Source: Candidatus Cloacimonadota bacterium
GTDB taxonomy: Bacteria; Cloacimonadota; Cloacimonadia; Cloacimonadales; Cloacimonadaceae
Length of the DNA: 5,432 nucleotides
Assembly: GCA_017996595.1 (NCBI GenBank)
Contig: JAGOGT010000099.1
Location: forward strand, 1 to 5,432
Direction: 5' to 3'
In this document: in pieces, positions 1-5,010 of the stretch
Layout of the letters: every line of letters starts with the position of its first letter
Position numbering within the stretch: position 1 is the stretch's first letter
Notes under the pieces: generated by a model
What the model was told of the DNA's origin: nothing
Database searches by the model: none
What the model saw: the letters and a program-made list of their open reading frames with translations, nothing else
Position numbers and translations under genes: made by a program

Positions 1-1504
1 TGCCAGGATAGGCATCTGTGAAAGTGAGGATGTCCGGATTGGGAACGGTTTGAATATTCAGGCCATTACGATACACCCTGTAACCGCTGAGAGCACGGCT
101 GTCAAAGTATTGGGGACGCTGCCAGGTGCAAACTACATGTTCGGGCAGTTGGAACACGGCATTAAAGCTCTGCGGTGCGGGCAGAGGGATGATTGTAGGT
201 GTGGCAGGACTGGTAACGGTAGTGCCTGCAAGGCCGTAATGATCCACAGGGGTGATCTGGAAGGTTAGCGTAGCTCCCAGGTCGGCAGTGGTGATCTGAT
301 AGCTGCTTGCCGTGGCACCATTAATCGGAGTGGGAGTACCACCGCTATTGCGGAACCATTGCATCTGGGAGCTGCCCTCGATGTGTCCCTCCGGATCGGT
401 GTAAGTATAAATTCCGGTAAGGGTTTGATCTATCACGGGAGGGCCGGTGATCACCACATCATTCACAAGGGGCGGGGTATTGGTAAATGCCGTACCTGTC
501 ATCATAACCGTTATCACCGGATCATCCGGGAAATTGCTATTGATGGTGAGCGTACCTTCATAAACCTGAGCAGCGGTGGGATTGAAATCCACTTCGATCT
601 CCTGCAGGGTGAAGGGTTGCAGGCTAAAATTATTTACGCTGGGCACAAAAGCGGGATTACTGCTGGTAATGGTTCCGCTTACCACCATGTTATTGGCATT
701 AGCAAGGGTTAAGGGCAAAGTATTGGTGGTATTAATCGAAGTATCGGGGAAAAGCAAGAGATCTGTGGAAACCGGCTCGGTAGGCATCAGGTTATTCATC
801 GCGTACTTTTTCCCTTGCAGAATCTCTTTGGTGGTGGTATTTTGCAGCCAGATCACCAATTCCAGATCGTCAAGGGGCCAGGCAGCCTGAGTGGTGAAAT
901 TCAACGTAACCGTGGTGCTTTCGCCAGTGGCTAGATTAATGGGGGTACCATTTTGATTTGGAGACATCAGCCGGTTTACGTTTTCCACCGTGGTTTGGTT
1001 GAACCAGTTCTGCGGAATTCCAGATTGGGTAATGCTCGCATGCAACACTACATTGGTATTGGTATCATCTTCCGGCTTGGCCACATTCACGGTGATCGTC
1101 CAGTTATTGTTCTGGCCTGCACCAAAAGCGGAAAGGGTGTAATGCGAGGGAACTGCCATGCGGGCAGTTACCCTGGGCAGATATTGTGAATACATGGATG
1201 AAGTGCCCGAACCTCCGGCAAGTCTGTTCAAGCCATCAAAAAGAGCGGTAGGATAGCCAGTGATGGCATAGTAAGAGTTTCTTGCATTGGAATAAGTGTT
1301 GGCATAGCTATCGCCATTATGGTTCTTCACAATGGCAACAGGTTGGCCGTTAGTGAGCAAATCATGTGCACCCATTGCCGCACCGGGACAATATTGGCAC
1401 CAGGTGCCTGTGGCGATCTCCACCACAACGAGTTCACGGGGAACTGCATTCAGGGCAGCAATGATGCCCATCAGCAGCAGCAGGAATAGCAAGCTTTTTT
1501 TCAT
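1..1504 (-). CDS. Secreted Omp28/thioredoxin-like protein with Ig-like and FN3 domains (3' end outside window)
   Basis: The reading frame is open from an ATG at 1504 to the left edge, giving 501 residues with no stop, so the C-terminus is missing. Residues 1-20 form a classical signal peptide: MKK, a leucine-rich core, and a probable cleavage after LNA. Residues 25-100 resemble the Omp28/thioredoxin-like fold: a VVVEIATGTWCQYCPG stretch carries a CxxC motif (Cys36, Cys39), and GYPTALFDG (83-91) supplies the expected Pro before a strand. Residues 120-225 are the beta-rich remainder of that module. About 226-325 look like a HYDIN/ASPM-type Ig domain. About 326-425 are a second Ig-like domain with the pattern Y-x-Y-x-D-x-E-G. 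From about 430 an FN3 domain begins (TW-x-x-P, then GYRVYRNG). By family habit such proteins are exported to the cell surface and often end in a type IX sorting domain, which cannot be checked here. An AGAGG ribosome site lies 9 bases before the ATG. The substrate and the redox role are unknown. Confidence 0.85.
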   Translation of the reverse strand, partial: MKKSLLFLLLLMGIIAALNAVPRELVVVEIATGTWCQYCPGAAMGAHDLLTNGQPVAIVKNHNGDSYANTYSNARNSYYAITGYPTALFDGLNRLAGGSGTSSMYSQYLPRVTARMAVPSHYTLSAFGAGQNNNWTITVNVAKPEDDTNTNVVLHASITQSGIPQNWFNQTTVENVNRLMSPNQNGTPINLATGESTTVTLNFTTQAAWPLDDLELVIWLQNTTTKEILQGKKYAMNNLMPTEPVSTDLLLFPDTSINTTNTLPLTLANANNMVVSGTITSSNPAFVPSVNNFSLQPFTLQEIEVDFNPTAAQVYEGTLTINSNFPDDPVITVMMTGTAFTNTPPLVNDVVITGPPVIDQTLTGIYTYTDPEGHIEGSSQMQWFRNSGGTPTPINGATASSYQITTADLGATLTFQITPVDHYGLAGTTVTSPATPTIIPLPAPQSFNAVFQLPEHVVCTWQRPQYFDSRALSGYRVYRNGLNIQTVPNPDILTFTDAYPG

Positions 1505-1529
1505 GAATCCAATCCTCTTAAGCTGTAAT

Positions 1530-1572
1530 ATTATACAAGTCTCCTTAAAGTGTAGGTGCAATATAATGTCAA
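1530..1572 (-). promoter_or_regulatory. Candidate promoter elements for the secreted Omp28-like gene
   Basis: Read on the minus strand, a perfect TTGACA lies at 1572-1567 and a perfect TATAAT at 1535-1530, both between the gdhA terminator and the start codon at 1504. They are 31 bases apart, so they cannot be the two halves of one sigma70 promoter. Either the TTGACA works with a poor -10 near TTTAAG (17-base spacer), or the TATAAT works alone with a weak -35. The position after a terminator supports a separate transcript for this gene. Which hexamer is used is not resolved. Confidence 0.4.
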
Positions 1573-1610
1573 GAAGTTTTACAGATTTTCCGATATTATT
1601 TTTCTCCCAT

Positions 1611-1642
1611 AAAAAAACCCGGCACCTGAAAAGGCACCGGGC
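1611..1642 (-). terminator. Rho-independent terminator of gdhA
   Basis: On the minus strand, CCCGGTGCCT (1641-1632) pairs with AGGTGCCGGG (1627-1618) around a 4-base loop. That gives a 10-bp stem with two tandem G-U wobbles. It is followed by seven U (A tract at 1617-1611 on the plus strand). Read on the plus strand, the same two central pairs become C-A mismatches, so the structure is clearly better as a minus-strand terminator. It starts about 30 bases after the gdhA stop codon and separates gdhA from the downstream secreted-protein gene. Confidence 0.88.
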
Positions 1643-1670
1643 TTTTTTTATCTAATGGACTTAGGTGATT

Positions 1671-3008
1671 TTACACTAATCCCTGATCGCACATGGCGTT
1701 TGCTACTTTCAGGAAGCCGGCAATATTGGCACCCTTCACGTAGTTTACATAGCCACTGGCATCTTTACCATTGGTACGGCAGGCTTCGTGGATATTCTTC
1801 ATGATGTCGTGCAAGCGGGCATCCACTTCGCTGCGGTTCCAGCCAAGGCGCATGGAGTTCTGTGTCATTTCCAGTCCGCTGGTAGCCACGCCGCCGGCAT
1901 TGGCAGCCTTTCCGGGAGCAAAGAGGATCTTGTGATTCAAGAACACATTCACCGCTTCGGGAGTGCTGGGCATATTGGCAGCTTCGCAAACGCAGAAGCA
2001 TCCGTTCGCCATCAGGGTCTTGGCATCGTTTTCGTCCAGTTCGTTCTGAGTGGCGCAGGGGATGGCCACATCCACTTTCACTTCCCAGGGACGCTTGCCA
2101 GGGAAGAACTTGGCATTAGGATACACGTCGGCATAGTCGGAAACACGGTCGTTATTGGAAGCACGCAGCTCCAGCAGGTATTGCACCTTGTCGCCGCTGA
2201 TTCCCTCTTCATCGAGGATATAGCCGTCGGGACCGGAGATGGTTACAACCTTGCCGCCCAGTTCATTGATCTTTTGCGCTGCGCCCCAGGCCACATTACC
2301 AAAACCGGAGAGGGCTACACGCAGTCCCTGGAAGGTCTTGCCCTGGGTTTTCAGCATTTCTTCGGTGAAATAAACCACGCCAAAGCCGGTGGCTTCGGGA
2401 CGGATAAGGCTTCCACCCCAGTTGATGCCTTTGCCGGTTAAAACGCCGGTGAATTCATTGCGAAGCTTTTTATACATGCCAAAGAGGTAACCAATTTCAC
2501 GTCCGCCCACACCGATATCACCGGCGGGAACGTCCGTATCGGGGCCGATATAACGGAAAAGTTCAGCCATGAAGGCCTGGCAGAAACGCATGATTTCAGC
2601 GTCGCTCTTGCCCTTGGCGTCAAAATCAGAACCGCCCTTACCGCCGCCCATAGGCAGAGTGGTAAGGCTATTTTTGAAGATCTGCTCAAATCCGAGGAAC
2701 TTCAAAATCGAAAGATTGACGCTGGGGTGAAAACGCAATCCGCCCTTGTAAGGCCCGATAGCGCTATTGAACTGCACGCGGTAACCGCGGTTTACATGCA
2801 CTTCACCCTTGTCATCCTGCCAGGGTATGCGAAAAATAATTACGCGTTCCGGCTCTACGATACGTTCCAAGATGTTGGCTTTCACAAAACGGGGGTTACT
2901 TTCGTAAACTTCCCATACAGTTTCGACAACTTCTTTTACTGCTTGCAAGAATTCGGGTTGTCCCGGATTCTTGGCTGCGACTTTGGCCATGAAATCGTGA
3001 ATGGTCAT
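1671..3008 (-). CDS. gdhA: Glutamate dehydrogenase, hexameric type, NAD-type coenzyme site
   Basis: The product catalyses reversible oxidative deamination of glutamate to 2-oxoglutarate and ammonia in the cytoplasm. From the start at 3008 it is 445 residues, matching the roughly 450-residue bacterial hexameric enzymes end to end. Numbered from that start, the substrate domain shows GPYKGGLRFHP (Lys88), the catalytic Lys124 in PMGGGKGG and Asp164 in PAGDIGVGGRE. The Rossmann domain has GFGNVAWG (235-242), and ISGPDGY follows its second strand. APGKAANAGGVATSGLEM closes the active-site side. Phe236 and Pro260 match the NAD-specific Clostridium symbiosum enzyme and not the Ser-rich pattern of E. 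coli NADP GdhA, so NAD use and a catabolic role are inferred. An ATG at 3020 would add four residues but overlaps the Shine-Dalgarno sequence. The gene has its own terminator and is transcribed divergently from the TM1266-like gene. Identity is very secure; coenzyme preference is inferred. Confidence 0.97.
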   Translation of the reverse strand: MTIHDFMAKVAAKNPGQPEFLQAVKEVVETVWEVYESNPRFVKANILERIVEPERVIIFRIPWQDDKGEVHVNRGYRVQFNSAIGPYKGGLRFHPSVNLSILKFLGFEQIFKNSLTTLPMGGGKGGSDFDAKGKSDAEIMRFCQAFMAELFRYIGPDTDVPAGDIGVGGREIGYLFGMYKKLRNEFTGVLTGKGINWGGSLIRPEATGFGVVYFTEEMLKTQGKTFQGLRVALSGFGNVAWGAAQKINELGGKVVTISGPDGYILDEEGISGDKVQYLLELRASNNDRVSDYADVYPNAKFFPGKRPWEVKVDVAIPCATQNELDENDAKTLMANGCFCVCEAANMPSTPEAVNVFLNHKILFAPGKAANAGGVATSGLEMTQNSMRLGWNRSEVDARLHDIMKNIHEACRTNGKDASGYVNYVKGANIAGFLKVANAMCDQGLV

Positions 3009-3018
3009 TCCATCCTCC
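3008..3018 (-). promoter_or_regulatory. Ribosome binding site that fixes the gdhA start
   Basis: On the minus strand a perfect GGAGG occupies 3018-3014 and lies 5 bases before the ATG at 3008. The in-frame ATG at 3020 shares its G with this motif and has only an A/T-rich stretch upstream, so it lacks a ribosome site of its own. Translation is therefore expected to start at 3008. Confidence 0.8.
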
Positions 3019-3040
3019 ATTTATTTTTTGTTTTTTTGCC

Positions 3041-3068
3041 AATTAATTGATCATCAGTTTTATGTCAA
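3041..3068 (-). promoter_or_regulatory. Candidate gdhA promoter
   Basis: On the minus strand a perfect TTGACA lies at 3068-3063. With a 16-base spacer the -10 position reads TTAATT (3046-3041), only a 3 of 6 match to the sigma70 consensus, about 33 bases before the start codon. The same octamer CTTGACAT occurs upstream of the secreted-protein gene at 1573-1566. The -35 call is reasonable; the -10 call is weak. Confidence 0.4.
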
Positions 3069-3070
3069 GC

Positions 3071-3097
3071 ACAGAAAAAGAGGAAAGGCTTTTCTGT
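3071..3097 (-). promoter_or_regulatory. Inverted repeat abutting the gdhA -35 element, possible operator
   Basis: ACAGAAAA (3071-3078) and TTTTCTGT (3090-3097) are perfect 8-bp inverted arms around an 11-base, purine-rich centre. The repeat ends 2 bases upstream of the gdhA TTGACA on the minus strand, a normal place for an activator or repressor site. It is not followed by a U tract, so it is not a terminator. No binding protein can be named. Confidence 0.3.
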
Positions 3098-3117
3098 TGC
3101 TTCTTTCTTACCCGGAT

Positions 3118-3152
3118 TGCGGATGCATTGCGCATGAACTGCGGATGGCATT
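3118..3152. repeat. Imperfect direct repeat TGCGGATG(G)CATT
   Basis: TGCGGATGCATT at 3118-3129 recurs as TGCGGATGGCATT at 3140-3152, differing by one inserted G. The starts are 22 bases apart, roughly two helical turns, upstream of the gdhA promoter. This could be a paired protein site or chance; nothing further supports it. Confidence 0.3.
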
Positions 3153-3260
3153 AGTGTTTCACGCGCTATGTATCCGTTTTGCCGCTAAGTAGCAAAGCCC
3201 TGGAATTTACTCCCTGCATAGAACCATGTAGCCGCTTTGTATAGCACTGCTTATCATCCT

Positions 3261-3288
3261 CCAATGAATTTCATTGGTGGTTCATTGG
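3261..3288. repeat. TTCATTGG palindrome plus an extra half-site
   Basis: CCAATGAA (3261-3268) and TTCATTGG (3270-3277) form a perfect 8-bp inverted repeat around a single T. A second direct copy of TTCATTGG follows at 3281-3288. Three copies of one octamer within 28 bases of noncoding DNA look like an operator with an added half-site. The distance to gdhA (about 250 bases) and to the plus-strand gene (about 370 bases) is large for a classical operator. Confidence 0.4.
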
Positions 3289-3393
3289 CGGCTGTGTACC
3301 AAGGTTGGAAAGGGATTTATGGAAGCTGTGGACAATCCGAATAATAATGGCTCTCTTTCAATTCAAGTGGGTAATTTGCTCCCGTCAAGCTGA

Positions 3394-3460
3394 TTGGAGT
3401 TCAAAGCGCTTAAACACATAATAAGCTTATCTCTTTGTATGATAGCGCTTTGGACTTCAA
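3394..3460 (+). repeat. Hairpin repeat unit 1 (forward orientation)
   Basis: TTGGAGTTCAAAGCGCT (3394-3410) pairs along its full 17 bases with AGCGCTTTGGACTTCAA (3444-3460). As plus-strand RNA the two imperfect positions are G-U wobbles (3397 with 3457, 3401 with 3453). The loop is 33 nt and contains the perfect palindrome ATAAGCTTAT (3421-3430). There is no U tract after it, so it is not a standard terminator. It is homologous to unit 2 in inverted orientation, sharing both arms and the bases just inside them (GCTTAAA on one side, TGAT before AGC on the other). It is possibly a REP/BIME-like or other nonautonomous mobile hairpin. Confidence 0.75.
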
Positions 3461-3481
3461 ACAGCAGTGATATTTGTCTGC

Positions 3482-3548
3482 ATGAAGTCCAAGCGGCTAA
3501 TCAAGCTAATAGCATTGTTATAAATCATTTAAGCCGCTTGAACTCCAT
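3482..3548 (-). repeat. Hairpin repeat unit 2 (inverted copy of unit 1)
   Basis: Read on the minus strand, ATGGAGTTCAAGCGGCT (3548-3532) pairs with AGCCGCTTGGACTTCAT (3498-3482) around a 33-nt loop, exactly the geometry of unit 1. Stem columns 12, 13 and 14 differ from unit 1 (AGC becomes GCG), and the opposite arm changes to match. The outermost pair is also swapped, T-A to A-T. The two wobble columns, 4 and 8, are identical to unit 1. A 21-bp spacer separates the two units. Unit 2 ends 104 bases before the TM1266-like start codon. Confidence 0.75.
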
Positions 3549-3652
3549 TCCTTAAGCATGCGGTTTCTACCTACTTAGTTTGAAAGAAAGCCATAAGAAT
3601 AACACTGGACAAAAATTTGAGTTAATGCAAAGTTGTGCCAAGGAGGTAAGTT

Positions 3653-3901
3653 ATGACTTACAAAGTAGTTCTGGTAAAGATCGATCATCGCAGCAGCGAA
3701 GCCACCAAGGTGCAGGATATCCTCACCCAATACGGCTGCAACATCAAGGTGCGCCTTGGTTTACATGAAGTTTCCCAGGAATTCTGTGCCAATGACGGAC
3801 TGGTAGTATTGGAAGTGGAAGGAAAGGATACGGATATTCAGGATATGCTGCAAGCCCTGAAAAAAGTGGACTTCGTAAAGGCGCAATTAATCGAGATGTA
3901 G
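3653..3901 (+). CDS. TM1266-like small protein, possible [FeFe]-hydrogenase system regulator
   Basis: This 82-residue protein is cytoplasmic, with no signal peptide or membrane segment. Its predicted order is strand (3-10), helix (14-27), strand (29-36), strand (48-56), helix (59-71), strand (73-80). That is the beta-alpha-beta-beta-alpha-beta, ACT/NikR-C-like fold of the TM1266 family. Family members are often annotated as iron-only hydrogenase system regulators. The most distinctive stretch is IKVRLGLHE followed by C45 and DGLVVLEV. Cys29, His38 and Cys45 are conceivable metal ligands, but this is inference. No helix-turn-helix or ribbon-helix-helix segment is present, so it would act as a ligand-sensing or partner protein and not bind DNA alone. 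The start is firm: AGGAGG at 3641-3646, 6 bases before the ATG. The gene stands alone, divergent from gdhA, and no hydrogenase gene lies in the window. The family call is moderate; the function is unproven. Confidence 0.75.
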   Translation: MTYKVVLVKIDHRSSEATKVQDILTQYGCNIKVRLGLHEVSQEFCANDGLVVLEVEGKDTDIQDMLQALKKVDFVKAQLIEM

Positions 3902-3902
3902 A

Positions 3903-5006
3903 TTATTTCCAGCGGTATGATCCCAGCGATCCCCGCAGCGCATAAAAGATGAATTGCAGTGGGAAAATGAGGATCTGGAGCGGGTACAGAACGCCGAGAT
4001 AAGGCCTTTTGATCAGCTTTAAGTGGCTGATCACCAGCGTTATCTCGGCGCTTGTTTTGATCAGCAAAGAAGCCTTCAGCAGGGTGCCGGCCTTGCCAGA
4101 ACACAGCCTCGGCAAATTGGCATAGAAGAGGCAGAAATAAAGGAAGATAAAGGCCGAGAGGGCTTTCACCCACCAGGGATGATGCTTGAATTTGGAAGCG
4201 CGGCGGATGTTGGTATGAAAATGCTGGCTGGCGCTGCTGCCATCCACGGAGCAAACCTGCATCGACGGAGAAGGATTGTAAGCGGCTTTGCGGATATTTG
4301 GCATCATCTTCATCAGTAACAGATCATCAGCGCCCGAAGCCAGGTGGCCGATGCCGGAAAAACCTCTGCTCTTATAAAACAACTCTTTGCGATACACCAT
4401 ATTACATGCACTGCTGGTGATGGGAATGCGGAAGTATAAACCCGCGGCAGCCAGGGCATAATAGACGCTGCGTTCGAAGTTTTTCAGGCGCAGGGTGCTG
4501 CCGGAAGGCGTGCGGCGCATTACGGAATAGGACAACAGGTAATCGGTTTCGGGATCTGCAGCGCGGTTGATTTCCTGCAGCCAGGTGGAAGGGAGGATGC
4601 AATCGGCATCGCTGAAAGCCAGCAGATCGTATTTAGCGGCTTCGATCCCCTTTTGCAATGCAGCTTTCTTCCCAATCAGCCCTGGAAGCTCATCATAAAA
4701 ATCTATCACCCTAAGCTTGGGGCAGATTGTTTGCGTAGCCAGAAACTGGGCGCTGCCATCCTGGGAATGATCATTGATAAGGATCAATTCATAGCTTTCG
4801 GAGGGATAATCCAGCCTGGCGAGAGATTCCAGCAAGAGGAGTAATTTGGTTTGCTCATTGCGGGCGGGAATAATCACGGAAATGGGCTGAAAAGCACTTG
4901 GTTCAGGTTTGGCGGCGGTTCTTTGCCCCAAGGCCAGCGCGCCGTGACGCACCAGCATCAGAAATGTGGAATAGATAAGCGTGATGAGGGCAAAGAGCTT
5001 ATCCAT
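3903..5006 (-). CDS. Membrane-anchored family 2 glycosyltransferase
   Basis: This 367-residue protein is complete. One membrane segment (about 4-20) precedes a GT-A catalytic domain. It begins PISVIIPARNE (41-51), continues ELILINDHSQDGS (Asp79, nucleotide-sugar binding), has the DXD motif as SDAD (Asp133, Asp135), and carries the presumed catalytic base in GADD (Asp227-Asp228). HTNIRRASK (264-272) sits where processive enzymes carry Q/RxxRW, and the Gln and Trp are absent, which argues against a polymer synthase. Hydrophobic stretches near 282-300, 308-327 and 337-356 form a C-terminal membrane anchor. This architecture transfers a sugar from an NDP-sugar to a lipid or envelope acceptor on the cytoplasmic face; donor and acceptor cannot be told. 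The start lies 4 bases after the dnaX-like stop and has no visible Shine-Dalgarno sequence, so translational coupling is likely. Its stop lies 1 base from the convergent TM1266-like stop. Confidence 0.9.
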   Translation of the reverse strand: MDKLFALITLIYSTFLMLVRHGALALGQRTAAKPEPSAFQPISVIIPARNEQTKLLLLLESLARLDYPSESYELILINDHSQDGSAQFLATQTICPKLRVIDFYDELPGLIGKKAALQKGIEAAKYDLLAFSDADCILPSTWLQEINRAADPETDYLLSYSVMRRTPSGSTLRLKNFERSVYYALAAAGLYFRIPITSSACNMVYRKELFYKSRGFSGIGHLASGADDLLLMKMMPNIRKAAYNPSPSMQVCSVDGSSASQHFHTNIRRASKFKHHPWWVKALSAFIFLYFCLFYANLPRLCSGKAGTLLKASLLIKTSAEITLVISHLKLIKRPYLGVLYPLQILIFPLQFIFYALRGSLGSYRWK

Positions 5007-5010
5007 CGGC

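Larger units (their letters stand above)
3021..3652. other. Divergent intergenic region of 632 bp
   Basis: This gap lies between the divergent gdhA and TM1266-like genes. It is interrupted by stops in all frames, and I found no tRNA- or rRNA-like segment. It holds, from left to right, the gdhA promoter region and its adjacent inverted repeat, an imperfect direct repeat at 3118-3152, a TTCATTGG cluster at 3261-3288, and the two large hairpin units at 3394-3548. No convincing promoter for the plus-strand gene was found in the last 100 bases. Its length stands out against the tight spacing elsewhere in the window. Confidence 0.8.

Noticed and set aside
50..1189. Several plus-strand open frames of 70-117 codons across the left part
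   Set aside because: They lie antisense to the continuous minus-strand secreted-protein frame, which has a signal peptide and clear domain patterns. None has a ribosome site or a plausible product.
1788..2441. A 217-codon open frame on the plus strand inside gdhA
   Set aside because: It is antisense to a fully convincing glutamate dehydrogenase, has no ribosome site and shows no recognisable motif. Its openness follows from the codon bias of the real gene.
3181..3244. A third degenerate hairpin unit suggested by GCCGCT at 3181 and 3230
   Set aside because: The two copies are in direct, not inverted, orientation. They lack the GGAGTTCAA arm sequence and share only the common hexamer and a few bases after it.
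3264..3344. A 26-codon plus-strand frame beginning MNFIGGSLAAVY in the intergenic gap
   Set aside because: There is no Shine-Dalgarno sequence (the bases before it are CCTCC), and its start is made from the TTCATTGG palindrome.
3394..3548. The hairpin pair as an integron attC site or a CRISPR array
   Set aside because: There are no RYYYAAC/GTTRRRY core boxes as in attC and no regularly spaced identical direct repeats. The units are inverted, not tandem.
3394..3548. The hairpin pair as a rho-independent terminator
   Set aside because: Neither hairpin is followed by a U tract on either strand, and 33-nt loops are far too large for that class.
3580..3768. A 62-codon plus-strand frame overlapping the TM1266-like gene
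   Set aside because: It is out of frame with the supported gene, has no ribosome site and its product is low-complexity polar sequence.
4402..4602. Small open frame inside the glycosyltransferase gene
   Set aside because: It lies in an alternative frame of a gene with complete family 2 motifs and has no ribosome site or conserved pattern.
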